The translations under genes and the position numbers were made by a program. The notes beneath the pieces are model-generated. The model saw only the letters and a list, made by a program, of their open reading frames with translations, did not search any database and was not told the DNA's origin. From the NCBI GenBank assembly GCA_050633325.1, contig JBOEGH010000006.1:248001-312000 (forward strand): a stretch of 64,000 nt of DNA. Direction: 5' to 3'. Below, piece after piece: positions 25,939-35,746 of this stretch. Numbering within the stretch: the stretch's first letter is position 1; each line of letters starts with the position of its first letter. This DNA comes from UBA1672 sp050633325. GTDB lineage: Bacteria > Pseudomonadota > Alphaproteobacteria > Micavibrionales > Micavibrionaceae.

Positions 25939-27996
25939 ATGGATGATAATCTATATGGTGCTAATCATTTTGGCAAGAATACTCATTATTTTATTAGTGC
26001 AATATACTTGTTTTTACTGATTTTTATTACTTCTTACCCATCTTCATCTTTTGCAAAGGATAACCCGATTAACCGTTTGCAAAGCAGCCATGCACAAAAA
26101 CTAACAATACAAGCTTTAAAAGATATAGAAAAAGGTGAATGGGAAGAAGCAAAGAAGAAGATAGCACAGAGCAAAGATCCTTTAGCATCTAAAGCTTATC
26201 ATTGGTCTTTATTGGTTAATAAGAAAAACACCAGTTGGGATAATCAAATGTTTATTCGTTTATCTCACTTTATTAGGCGAAATCCTGAATGGCCGGATAT
26301 AGATAAAATGAAGATACGCGCAGAAGGGGCGATGTCTGAATCCTTGTCAAATCAGGAAGTGATATCATGGTACAGTGATTTTCCTCCTAAAACTCCATAT
26401 GGAATGGGGCGTTATATGGACGCGCTGATAATAGAGGGAAACAAAGATAGCGCACGTTTGTTTATGGTTGATTGGTGGGCCAACACTCTTACATCTCGAA
26501 AACAGCAAAAAGAAATTTTTAAAAAATATGGTAATTTTCTGACTTTGGATGCGCACAAAAAAAGGTTCGATGTTTTGCTTTATAAGGGGCACTATGATAG
26601 TGCACGCGCAATAGCAGCAGTTCTTGGACAAGGATATCCTGCATTGGCCAATGCACGTATAGCATTGATGAAAAAAAAGAACAGTGGTTTGGGTGCTTTA
26701 ATCAATAAAGTCCCGCTTCATTTACAAAATAATCCGGGATTGCTGTATGAAAGATTGCACTGGCGAAGAAAGAAGGGGTTATATGACGGCGCACTTGAAA
26801 TTTTGGAAAAGTCCCCGAATTCTTCAAAAATATCAAACCCTAAAAAATGGTGGGTTGAGCGCCATATAATGGTGCGTCATATGATTAGTCAGGGGAAATA
26901 TAAAAAAGCGTATGCTTTGTCTCGCGCCCATGTTCAAAAGGAAGGTTTTTCCTATGCACAGGCGGAATGGTTGACAGGCTGGCTCGCTCTTCGTTTTATG
27001 AGTAAGCCAACAGAAGCATATGAGAGATTTACAGCGTTGTATCAACGGGTGAAAACACCGGTCAGTAAGGCGCGGGCTTCATATTGGGCAGGTCGCGCGG
27101 CGCAAGGGATGAGGCAAGAAAACCTTGCGCAAAGGTGGTATGTAAAATCGGCCGAGTTTCAAAACGCATTCTATGGTCAACTAGCTGCGGCTGAAATTTC
27201 TAAGAAAAGCGGTATATCAAATAATGACTTGCCAAAACTATCAAAGTCAGATCGTCGTAACTTTAGTAAAAATGAGTTAGTTCAAATGTCTGTTTTATTT
27301 AAAAAGGCGGGTATGGATAAAATGTCAGAGGCATTTATTTACTCTTTTCTAAGTGCTGAAGAAACACCCAAATCTTATAGATTTGCTGCTGAGCTGTCAG
27401 CGCAAAGGGGTGATTTCTATAGTTCCGTTAGAATTGCAAAAAGAGCCACTCGCAAAGGATTATTTTTAACTAAGCAATCATATCCTACAATAACAAAACA
27501 CTTGTCTGATATTGATACGGTTGAATGGGCGTTGGTGCATGCCCTTATACGCCAAGAAAGTATGTTTGATTATAAAGCAAAAAGCCCTGTAGGGGCGAGG
27601 GGGTTGATGCAGATAATGCCAGCAACTGCGCGTGAAACTGCCGGGAAGCTGGGCACATCATACAAAAGGGAGTGGCTAACCTCTAAGCCTAAATATAATA
27701 TAAAATTGGGGTCAGCCTATATGGAGGGGTTGTTAAAAAGGTATGATGGTAATTACGCGCTTTCTATTGCTGCTTATAATGCGGGGCCAGGGCGTGTGAA
27801 TTCCTGGTTAAAGTCTTATGGAGACCCTAGAAATGGTGATGTCGGCATAATTGACTGGATAGAATTGATACCGATTTACGAAACTAGAAACTACGTACAG
27901 CGCGTATTAGAGAATACGCACATCTATAGGTTGCGCTTGAATGGAATACAATTGCAACCAAAACATCAGTTGCATGTTGCTATTCACGCTAAATAG
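25939..27996 (+). CDS. slt: Soluble lytic murein transglycosylase (Slt family)
   Basis: This protein of about 685 residues cleaves the MurNAc-GlcNAc bond of peptidoglycan, making 1,6-anhydro ends. I take ATG 25939 as start because it gives an N-terminal hydrophobic signal (YFISAIYLFLLIFITSYPSSSFA); the frame is open upstream through dapA but that part is an antisense artefact. A long helical superhelix (about 60-520) leads to the GH23 catalytic domain with E540 (IRQESMFDYKAKSPVGARGLMQIM) and AYNAGPGRV. The divergent neighbour dapA makes the DAP of the same wall. Confidence 0.93.
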   Translation: MDDNLYGANHFGKNTHYFISAIYLFLLIFITSYPSSSFAKDNPINRLQSSHAQKLTIQALKDIEKGEWEEAKKKIAQSKDPLASKAYHWSLLVNKKNTSWDNQMFIRLSHFIRRNPEWPDIDKMKIRAEGAMSESLSNQEVISWYSDFPPKTPYGMGRYMDALIIEGNKDSARLFMVDWWANTLTSRKQQKEIFKKYGNFLTLDAHKKRFDVLLYKGHYDSARAIAAVLGQGYPALANARIALMKKKNSGLGALINKVPLHLQNNPGLLYERLHWRRKKGLYDGALEILEKSPNSSKISNPKKWWVERHIMVRHMISQGKYKKAYALSRAHVQKEGFSYAQAEWLTGWLALRFMSKPTEAYERFTALYQRVKTPVSKARASYWAGRAAQGMRQENLAQRWYVKSAEFQNAFYGQLAAAEISKKSGISNNDLPKLSKSDRRNFSKNELVQMSVLFKKAGMDKMSEAFIYSFLSAEETPKSYRFAAELSAQRGDFYSSVRIAKRATRKGLFLTKQSYPTITKHLSDIDTVEWALVHALIRQESMFDYKAKSPVGARGLMQIMPATARETAGKLGTSYKREWLTSKPKYNIKLGSAYMEGLLKRYDGNYALSIAAYNAGPGRVNSWLKSYGDPRNGDVGIIDWIELIPIYETRNYVQRVLENTHIYRLRLNGIQLQPKHQLHVAIHAK

Positions 27997-28034
27997 TAGC
28001 AACATTATAAGTGTACACTCTTTAAGATTTGTAA

Positions 28035-28049
28035 TTAATTAGAACTTAA
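28035..28049. promoter_or_regulatory. Possible CtrA box (TTAA-N7-TTAA) upstream of LuxR-type regulator
   Basis: TTAA, seven bases, TTAA matches the full CtrA consensus and lies 63 bp upstream of the response-regulator start. A small palindrome (ATACT-AA-AGTAT) lies between. In AT-rich DNA such matches arise by chance a few times per window, so this is tentative. Confidence 0.35.
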
Positions 28050-28111
28050 TTGTATACTAAAGTATGTATATGGTACTATATTGATACTACTGTGTGTGGA
28101 GAGTATTTGGA

Positions 28112-28795
28112 ATGAAACTATTGATAGCAGATGACCACGCGTTATTTCGTGATGCGTTAGTTCAGTATATAGAGCGTGCTGACCCTTTGTCGTCCATAAC
28201 TTTGGCAAAGGATTTTCACCAGGCTTTAGATGCGCTAGAACAAAATCCGCACCAGAACTTAGTGGTCTTAGATTTGAGAATGCCTGGAATGGACGGCTTA
28301 AACGGTTTTAAAATTATGAAGGACCGTTTTCCTGATGTTCCTGTTGCTTTGATGTCTGGAATTGCAGAGCCGAAAGATGTTGAAGAAGCTTTGCAAAAAG
28401 GTGCTGTTGGTTACTTTCCTAAAACTATGTCCGGTAAAGCATTGTTAAGTGCAATTAAAAAGGTTGTTTCCGGTGATGTTTTCGTACCTGAGGGTAAAGA
28501 TGGCGAAAGGTTCATGCGTTCATATCATAGTGACAGTAATGTTACCGAAGAAACTGAAAGTAACAATAATTTACCATCTGTAGAGAGCCTGCAATTAACT
28601 CCACGTGAGAGTGAGGTTCTGTCATTTCTTGTTGAGGGAGCGTCAAATAAAGACATCGCTCGTTCTCTGAATTTACAGGTGGTAACTGTTAAACTTCATG
28701 TTCGGGGTGTTTGCCGTAAAATGAATGCAAAGAACCGAACACAAGCCGCCCTTATGGGCAAGGAAATGGGTATAAAACCTTTCTCTAACTCTTAA
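28112..28795 (+). CDS. LuxR/NarL-family response regulator
   Basis: This 227-residue transcription factor has an N-terminal receiver with phosphoacceptor D54 (VVLDLRMPGMDG) and a C-terminal LuxR-type helix-turn-helix at about residues 160-215 (LTPRESEVLSFLVEGASNKDIA). The start ATG 28112 places MKLLIADDH at the N-terminus and has a GGAGAG site; the frame is open six codons further up. A CckA-like hybrid kinase begins about 20 bp downstream, so the two may form a signalling pair. Target genes are unknown. Confidence 0.88.
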   Translation: MKLLIADDHALFRDALVQYIERADPLSSITLAKDFHQALDALEQNPHQNLVVLDLRMPGMDGLNGFKIMKDRFPDVPVALMSGIAEPKDVEEALQKGAVGYFPKTMSGKALLSAIKKVVSGDVFVPEGKDGERFMRSYHSDSNVTEETESNNNLPSVESLQLTPRESEVLSFLVEGASNKDIARSLNLQVVTVKLHVRGVCRKMNAKNRTQAALMGKEMGIKPFSNS

Positions 28796-28817
28796 AATAT
28801 CATGATTGGTGGTTTAT

Positions 28818-30869
28818 GTGATTATAAAACGCGAAAGTTGTTCTGGGTTTTTATATCATACATTAAATATTTTAATTGCTGTTATCTTTATTGTAACAAT
28901 AGGCACATCGCTGTTTTTCATGCAGTCTCGGCATGAACTAGACTCTAGTTTGAATAATCATCAGAAGAAAACTGGCGAACTGGTCTCTCTGTTAGAAGGG
29001 GTTAGTATCAAAGACCTGAGCCATGTTAAGAGCAAGGTGTTAGTATTAGACAATGACTTGTCACACATTCAGAATCAAAAACATTCTTCTGTAGAGAGTA
29101 TAATATGTACTCTAATGGCTGTTCTTGGGGGAATGGTTGTTTTTAATATGCTTTTAAGTAATAGGATATTGTCCTCTGCTAAACAATGCAGTGATGATAA
29201 ATCTTTGATTATAGAAACATATAATAACCGGCTTTTTGCGCTAGATATGGCGCAAGATGGTATTCTAATTGCTGATGATGCAGGGAACTTATCTTATATA
29301 AATAACTCCTTATGCAAAATTAATGGCATTAAGGTAGAAAAAAAAGACATATGCTTGGGAAAAAATTGGTTAGATATATTCTCGGATTCCGATCGTGAAA
29401 CCATAGAGGAAGAGATACTACCCAGTCTGTTAGAAACCGGGAACTGGAAAGGAGAATTTTCATTATACAGATTGGATAATTCTGTTGTTTCTACGGACAT
29501 GTCATTTACTAAATTGCCTGATAATGCAGGTATTATAGGAACTGTCCAAGATGTTTCCGAAAAAAAGAGGTCTGAAGACGAGAAGAATATGTTGGAGGAG
29601 CAATTCTATCAGTCTCAGAAGATGGACGCTATAGGACGTCTTGCCGGGGGGATAGCGCATGATTTCAATAATATACTTGCCGCGATGAATGGATATGCAG
29701 AGTTTTTGGTAGAGGATTTAGAAGATAGACCTGAGCAGCAAGCATTTGCGCAAAACATACTACAGGCCGGATTGCAGGCGCGTAACCAAGTTGATCAAAT
29801 GTTGGCATTTTCACGCAGTGGCGACTCTACTTTAGAGACATTGAACCTAGTTGAAGCAGTCTCAGAATCTGTTTCCTTACTGCGTGCGACGCTTTCAAAA
29901 TCTATTGAATTGCGTGATAGTTTTTCAATACCATCTGCGAATATTACCGGAAATGCAACGCAAATATCTCAATTGGTTATGAATCTATGTGTTAATGCCC
30001 GTGATGCAATGGAAGATAATTATGGGTATCTCGATATTGAAATACAGCAAAAATATGCGGAAGACATTGCTAGTATTGATGAACTTAAAACAAACTTACC
30101 TGATCCAAAGGAACAACCAAAATATAAAATAGTGGATATGGATGCAGGTCTTTCGAGGTTGGCTCTAGGTCAACTGGCAATAGGGCAATCATATGTACAG
30201 TTGAGCGTGCGAGATACGGGATCGGGAATGAGCAGAACTGTTATGGAGCGCATATTTGAACCATTTTTTACTACAAAAGCTGTTGATAAAGGCACGGGTT
30301 TAGGCCTTGCAGCTGTAATGGGTGTGATCGCTAGTCATCAGGGGTTTTTGACTATTAACAGTGCCTTGGGAAAGGGGACTTGTTTTGATCTTTACTTTCC
30401 TCTTAAAGATGATGTCAAACCTAAAGAGGATAAGGAAAGCAACACGAGTCTTTCAGATACTAATAGTCATTCCAAATCAGAATATAAATTGGCGAAAATA
30501 TTGTTGGTGGAAGATCAAGATGATGTTCGAAAGACTATTAAAGAGATATTGCGTCGCATTGGCCATGATGTGTCCTCTGTTTCTTCTGGTTTAGAGGGGC
30601 TGGATACAATTCGAGAAAACCCTACGGGATATGATTTGATATTGACCGATCATAACATGCCTAAGATGACTGGTCTTGAGTTGGCGCAGCAAGTTCACCT
30701 GGATTTACCAAGTCTTCCTTTCATAATGTTATCCGGATATAGCGAGGAAAAACTTCAAGATATTATCAATGGTCATCCGGCAATTAAACTATTGCTTCAT
30801 AAGCCTATTACACGCGGTAAACTTGATGAAGCAATACAAAATGTATTACATGGGATAGAGGCTAAATAA
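28818..30869 (+). CDS. CckA-like hybrid sensor histidine kinase
   Basis: This protein of about 684 residues has two N-terminal membrane helices (about 11-34 and 95-120), a PAS domain (about 140-250), a HisKA domain with H281 (GRLAGGIAHDFNNILAAMNGY), HATPase_c (NARDAMED; KGTGLGLAAVMG) and a C-terminal receiver with D611 (LILTDHNMPKMTG). The kinase core closely resembles CckA elsewhere in the window, suggesting an old duplication. I chose GTG 28818; TTG 28806 is an alternative. Neither has a strong ribosome site. It follows the LuxR-type regulator. Confidence 0.85.
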   Translation: MIIKRESCSGFLYHTLNILIAVIFIVTIGTSLFFMQSRHELDSSLNNHQKKTGELVSLLEGVSIKDLSHVKSKVLVLDNDLSHIQNQKHSSVESIICTLMAVLGGMVVFNMLLSNRILSSAKQCSDDKSLIIETYNNRLFALDMAQDGILIADDAGNLSYINNSLCKINGIKVEKKDICLGKNWLDIFSDSDRETIEEEILPSLLETGNWKGEFSLYRLDNSVVSTDMSFTKLPDNAGIIGTVQDVSEKKRSEDEKNMLEEQFYQSQKMDAIGRLAGGIAHDFNNILAAMNGYAEFLVEDLEDRPEQQAFAQNILQAGLQARNQVDQMLAFSRSGDSTLETLNLVEAVSESVSLLRATLSKSIELRDSFSIPSANITGNATQISQLVMNLCVNARDAMEDNYGYLDIEIQQKYAEDIASIDELKTNLPDPKEQPKYKIVDMDAGLSRLALGQLAIGQSYVQLSVRDTGSGMSRTVMERIFEPFFTTKAVDKGTGLGLAAVMGVIASHQGFLTINSALGKGTCFDLYFPLKDDVKPKEDKESNTSLSDTNSHSKSEYKLAKILLVEDQDDVRKTIKEILRRIGHDVSSVSSGLEGLDTIRENPTGYDLILTDHNMPKMTGLELAQQVHLDLPSLPFIMLSGYSEEKLQDIINGHPAIKLLLHKPITRGKLDEAIQNVLHGIEAK

Positions 30870-30873
30870 TTTA

Positions 30874-32982
30874 TTATTCAGATACCTTGCCTTCTCTAAA
30901 CCATAATAACAAAAGCGCGGAAATAAGCATTATCACCATCGCCCATTTAGGAAGGATTGATATATCTTTAACACTGGTGACGGTATGATCGTTATTTAAC
31001 TTAAATGAAAGCCAGTTTGAACCACCATAATGGCGAGAGTTTTTGGATGCTTTTACCTTAGGTTTTGATGCTTTATCTAGCCATATCGTTGTACCTTTAG
31101 ATTTTTCAACCAAAGGTCTCAATTTTTCTGCCGTTGTTTTTATTCCGCGTAATTCAGGAGGATTTACCTCACCAATAACCGCAAATTTTCTCTCTTTGTT
31201 TATGTCTTCGAATGAGTATATTCCAAGTTGATCCGCATGATGTTTATATTCTAAATGCCCTTGTCCATTATCTTTAAGCTTGGCTGCTATATACTCTCCA
31301 CTTGGCAGAGTTATTGCCAGACTTTCTTCGCTTACTTTTTTGTGGTTTTGTTTTCGAACAGTGATATCGCTTTTGTGTATTGTTATATCTAGTGCGCGTT
31401 CATCTAACTCAGGTTCTTTCATAAGCCAATGAACAATACGCCTTAACAGCTCCGCATGAGGGCCGCCATTCTTGTAACCTCTTGACCACATCCATATGTG
31501 ATCGCTTGAAATTTGTGCTACACGCCCTTTTCCAACACGATCAAGAAGTAGGAGGGGCCAATCATTTACGCTGGTCATCAGTTTATCACCCCGTACAGGA
31601 TCCAGTATAACCGTTCTCATCCAAGGCCCCCAAGGAGCTTCTTTTCCTTTTTCCGATATTGAATTATTCCAAATCAGATTCTTGGTTACAGGGTGATTCA
31701 TTCCCAGTTCTGAAAGTTGGGGGGTAAACGACTTTTCTAAAATACGTCCTGTTGCTTTACCCGGTAATATATCACCAATGGCAGTATTTCCTACTGATCT
31801 TCTCGTCGCAAATGCAGGGCCACTAGCCTCTAAAAATGCACCGCCTTCGCGAACATAACGTGCAATATTGTTGAAGTAATGCCGTGGAAGTATATTATTT
31901 ACTCGGTAACGATCAAATATAATCAGGTCAAAGTCATATAGCTTTACTTCGAACAGTTCCCTGAAAGGGAAAGCAATAAGTGACATTTCATTCTTCGGAG
32001 TATAGTCAAATTTTTGAGGCTCTCTTAATATTGTGAAGTGAACCAGATCAACACCCGGATCTGATGTTAGCAAGTCTCTCCATGTTCGTTCACCAGTATG
32101 AGGTACACCGGATACTAATAGTACTTTTAACCTGTCTCTAACCCCATTAACAATTATCGCGCTTTTGTTATTTGCCGTAGTGATCTCATCTTTTATGGTG
32201 TTTGTTTCTAATGTGTATATATTTTGTGATGGGTGGTTTAGCGGTAAAATAATCTGCTGTTCTTTATTCACCGGTACTTTAAAAGTTTTATATGTCCCGT
32301 CATGCAGCGTTAGCGTAACGTCCGCATACTCTTCATTGACGTTTTTTGTGTCTTCAACGCGATATTTGACAGTTATATCTTTTCCAACCAGACCGTAGGC
32401 AGGTGCATTGGTTATGATAATTTGACGATCTTTTTCGTTTTTGTGCCCACTTAAAAGGTTATGAACAGGGCCGTAATCATCATAGTTCTCTTTGTTTACA
32501 GGTACGTCATGTATTTGTCCGTCGGTTATAAACACTACGCCGGCGCGCTGTTTTTTTGGTACATCTTTTAACCTTTGATCCAGTAGTTTGAAAAGCTCAG
32601 TCTTATTGGTTAATTCATCGCCATTTGGTGTATGAATGATACGTAGATCAAACATATTCATATCTTTTATTTGTTCAGATATGGATTCCAGCGCAATACG
32701 CGTTCTTTCTGCGCGCTTTCCTATTTTTTGACTAGGGCTGTTATCTACAACAATAACGGCAACGTCTTTTACGTATTTTCTGTCTTCTTTTAGAATAGAA
32801 GGGTTTAACATCACAATCATGAAAACGGAAAATGCCAAAGCACGCGCAATCACGCCGCCTTTATAATATAAGAAGGATATAACCAATAATACGACACCAA
32901 CAACAGCTATAGTCCACAGATATTGCTCTTCCAGCAATGGTGTGAAATGCAATGTGGTTGATATGTCTGGCTTTGTACTCAT
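30874..32982 (-). CDS. Membrane protein with vWA-like and amidotransferase-like domains
   Basis: This 702-residue protein has two N-terminal membrane helices (about residues 20-60), a von Willebrand A-like region (DVAVIVVDNSPSQ; GVVFITDGQIHD), a glutamine-amidotransferase-like Rossmann region (about 310-520: FDLIIFDRYR...GGAFLEASGP) and a C-terminal membrane helix. No amidotransferase catalytic Cys/His pair is evident, so it is probably a binding domain. It is the last gene of the MoxR-DUF58-DUF4159 operon. It starts one base after the upstream stop region and is convergent with the hybrid kinase. Confidence 0.75.
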   Translation of the reverse strand: MSTKPDISTTLHFTPLLEEQYLWTIAVVGVVLLVISFLYYKGGVIARALAFSVFMIVMLNPSILKEDRKYVKDVAVIVVDNSPSQKIGKRAERTRIALESISEQIKDMNMFDLRIIHTPNGDELTNKTELFKLLDQRLKDVPKKQRAGVVFITDGQIHDVPVNKENYDDYGPVHNLLSGHKNEKDRQIIITNAPAYGLVGKDITVKYRVEDTKNVNEEYADVTLTLHDGTYKTFKVPVNKEQQIILPLNHPSQNIYTLETNTIKDEITTANNKSAIIVNGVRDRLKVLLVSGVPHTGERTWRDLLTSDPGVDLVHFTILREPQKFDYTPKNEMSLIAFPFRELFEVKLYDFDLIIFDRYRVNNILPRHYFNNIARYVREGGAFLEASGPAFATRRSVGNTAIGDILPGKATGRILEKSFTPQLSELGMNHPVTKNLIWNNSISEKGKEAPWGPWMRTVILDPVRGDKLMTSVNDWPLLLLDRVGKGRVAQISSDHIWMWSRGYKNGGPHAELLRRIVHWLMKEPELDERALDITIHKSDITVRKQNHKKVSEESLAITLPSGEYIAAKLKDNGQGHLEYKHHADQLGIYSFEDINKERKFAVIGEVNPPELRGIKTTAEKLRPLVEKSKGTTIWLDKASKPKVKASKNSRHYGGSNWLSFKLNNDHTVTSVKDISILPKWAMVIMLISALLLLWFREGKVSE

Positions 32983-32983
32983 A

Positions 32984-35746
32984 TCATTTACCTAACCGTT
33001 TTAAAATATGAGGTATATGAACTTGATCGGCTTTATAATTTCCCGTTAATACGTACATAATAAGATTAACCCCAAACCTAAGAGACATTTCTTTTTGTTT
33101 AGAATCATAGCTGTTACTGTATCTGTCGTATTTCCTGTTGTTATAAGAGCTAGCCCACGAACCGGCCCAGTTATTACTTCCGATTAGAACGGATGATACG
33201 TTATCTCTGCCACTAACACTTTGTTGTTCAACCCATAAAACGCCTGATGAAAATTGCCCAGGATATTCTTTTAGAAGGTAAAATGATTTTCCCAAAACGT
33301 GATCTGAAGGAATAGGGGCTAAAGGGGGTATGTTTAGTGACGCTGTAATGGCTCTTAACGATAGAGAGTTTTTGGTGTTTGAAGTTCCATTTACTGAACG
33401 GTTTTGATCTCGTGTGTCGAATAAGATTGTTCCGCCATGATCAAGATAATATTGTATTCTCTTCATAGCCTTACTGGAGTAATTGTTGTGTGTCTCACTG
33501 ATCGGCCAATAAATAAACGGGAAAAAGGCAAGTGGATCTTCTTCAGGGTTGAGGCCAACCACACCAACCGGCTCTACAGATGTCCTGCTCTTTAGCGTAT
33601 TTGAAAGTGATTCAAGCCCTCTTTGACTAAGTGCGTCAAGCTCTGGATTACCTGTTTTTATGTACGCTAGATATAGCCCTTTTGAAAATTGTAACTCTTT
33701 ATCCTCTGATGCCTGAGCATTGTATGGAGTGATCATTAACGTGAATAAGGCTATAAAAGGAAGAGCTCTGCTGCTTATGCTGGAAAATCCATTTCTTGAC
33801 ATCATAATCATTACTAACCAGTCGATACAAAACAGAATTAAAGCGCAGTATAAAATATATGGCATTAAGCTTATCTCGTAATTACTTTCATAATTTGTAT
33901 GCGGAATGCTTATAGGAAGGTTATCAATAGCAATTATTTTCGGCAAGTTAGTACCTATGTTAATTGCATATTGTGTCTTACCTTGCCCATATATGCCCGG
34001 AGGGTGGTTTTTACTTGGTATAAATTTATCAATACTTTTAACGGATATTGGTAGAACTGCGGCTGGTGGGGATATAAGAGTTCCAAACCCATCCATGACT
34101 AATAAAGGATCTAAAGAGGTGTATGATTTTCCAGCAGATAAATTAGTTGCGCCTGATAGTCTGATTATTCTCTTTAACACTGAAACGTACAGACCAGATA
34201 TCGCAAAGTCAGACCATTGCGTATTTGCGCTTGTATGGATTAAAACTATCAATCCTTTTTCTTTTTTGTCAGCCGTTATTAGGGGAGTTCCGTCATTCAA
34301 TTGCGCCCATATTTTATTATCCAGATCTTGCGAAGGATCGGCCAGAACCTGTTGTCTTATTGTTACATCATTTGGGATTTCTAAACCGTAAAAAGGGCTG
34401 CTCTTTGCGAATGGCTTAATTGTTTGAGGCTCATCCCACGATAGCGCGCCTGATATTGACCTTCCACCTGTTCGCAAGGCGACAGGTAGAAGAAATTGTT
34501 CCCCTTGTTTTTCTGCCATGTTAGGCCCTGCAAAATGTAAGAGTAACCCGCCTTCATTAACCCATTTTTCTAATGCGTTTAGGGTCTCTGTTGGCATGGA
34601 TGCTATGTCAGGTAATATAATTACTGATACTCCTGAATTTATTAGTGAGGTTATCTCCCCCGTATCTATATTCGCATAAGGTTCTAAAGCTCTTTTAATG
34701 TAATAGCTTTCCTCTATTAGAGGTGCAGAAAGAGCAGATTGCGGAGGTGCGGCAATACCAACTTTTCTCTTTTTAAACTGGTCATCCAATAAGAATAAAC
34801 TGCCTGCGCCTTTTGCGTTGCTAATTTTAAATTTGTTTATCTTATCGATCATCGATTTAGTTACATCAAATGAAACTGTATTTGGTAAATTATCGTTATC
34901 AAGTGCAATATTTTGTATGTCTAAAATGTTTCCGTTTTCGCCCAAAGCCTGCACAGTAACAGGCAGGGAAGTTGGTATATTTTCTGGTGCATCTACATTA
35001 ATACTTACGTTACTTTTCGTATGTTCTTTGCTTTTTCTCGTGGCCTTGTTGTTTGGTCGTAACAAAATAGGGAGTTTTTCTTGTGAAGGGGAAACGTAAC
35101 TAAGGCTGCCTTGGTTTTGTAGGACCTTGACCATATCTCTGGCATTGCCCTCATCCAAACCATGAGAGAGCCAAATGCTGCTAATTGGTTTGTTTTTCTT
35201 GTTGTTTGATAGGTACTTTGCCAGTTCCCTGTAATCAGCAGGCCAAGGGTTAGGCTGTAAACCTCGTATGATTGATGATGCTGTTCCTTTTGGCAGTGGC
35301 CCGAATTGCTCTATTGCTTCTTGTCCGGTGTTTACGGTTGTCGGCAGTATGTATATTTCGCGATTTTCTCTTCCGGCCTGAGCTATTGTTTCTTCTGCCG
35401 CTGATATTTGTAAATTCCAGTTTTGTGCGCTTGCCCAACTATTATCTATAACTAATCTTATAGCGTCTTTCCCTGGTAACCCTTTCGATGGGTTAATTAC
35501 CGGCCCGGCTAAAGCAATGACTATTAATGTTATCATCAGTAATCTTAGGAGGAAAATCCACCATGGAGTTTTGCTTTGCGTGTTTTCTTCTGAATTTAAT
35601 CCGTTTAAAAACCTGATAGCAGGAAATTGAATTGTTTGTGGAGCAGGCGGGGTAACACGAAGCAAATACCATATAATAGGCAATGCCAGTAATGCAGACA
35701 GTATAACCGGCTGTATAAATACTATTTGTGATAATAGTGCAATCAT
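32984..35746 (-). CDS. BatA-like N-terminal / DUF4159 membrane protein
   Basis: This 920-residue protein begins with the BatA-type double-membrane segment (LLALPIIWYLLRVTPPAP...WWIFLLRLLMITLIVIALAGPV). A large extracytoplasmic region follows, with an amidotransferase-like fold near residues 340-480 (YANIDTGEITSLINSGVSVIILPD). Another membrane helix lies at about 630-660, and DUF4159 covers about residues 690-920 (GGTILFDTRDQN). This arrangement is typical of alphaproteobacterial DUF4159 proteins in moxR operons. Function unknown; an envelope role is inferred. It overlaps the DUF58 gene by 4 bp. Confidence 0.8.
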   Translation of the reverse strand: MIALLSQIVFIQPVILSALLALPIIWYLLRVTPPAPQTIQFPAIRFLNGLNSEENTQSKTPWWIFLLRLLMITLIVIALAGPVINPSKGLPGKDAIRLVIDNSWASAQNWNLQISAAEETIAQAGRENREIYILPTTVNTGQEAIEQFGPLPKGTASSIIRGLQPNPWPADYRELAKYLSNNKKNKPISSIWLSHGLDEGNARDMVKVLQNQGSLSYVSPSQEKLPILLRPNNKATRKSKEHTKSNVSINVDAPENIPTSLPVTVQALGENGNILDIQNIALDNDNLPNTVSFDVTKSMIDKINKFKISNAKGAGSLFLLDDQFKKRKVGIAAPPQSALSAPLIEESYYIKRALEPYANIDTGEITSLINSGVSVIILPDIASMPTETLNALEKWVNEGGLLLHFAGPNMAEKQGEQFLLPVALRTGGRSISGALSWDEPQTIKPFAKSSPFYGLEIPNDVTIRQQVLADPSQDLDNKIWAQLNDGTPLITADKKEKGLIVLIHTSANTQWSDFAISGLYVSVLKRIIRLSGATNLSAGKSYTSLDPLLVMDGFGTLISPPAAVLPISVKSIDKFIPSKNHPPGIYGQGKTQYAINIGTNLPKIIAIDNLPISIPHTNYESNYEISLMPYILYCALILFCIDWLVMIMMSRNGFSSISSRALPFIALFTLMITPYNAQASEDKELQFSKGLYLAYIKTGNPELDALSQRGLESLSNTLKSRTSVEPVGVVGLNPEEDPLAFFPFIYWPISETHNNYSSKAMKRIQYYLDHGGTILFDTRDQNRSVNGTSNTKNSLSLRAITASLNIPPLAPIPSDHVLGKSFYLLKEYPGQFSSGVLWVEQQSVSGRDNVSSVLIGSNNWAGSWASSYNNRKYDRYSNSYDSKQKEMSLRFGVNLIMYVLTGNYKADQVHIPHILKRLGK

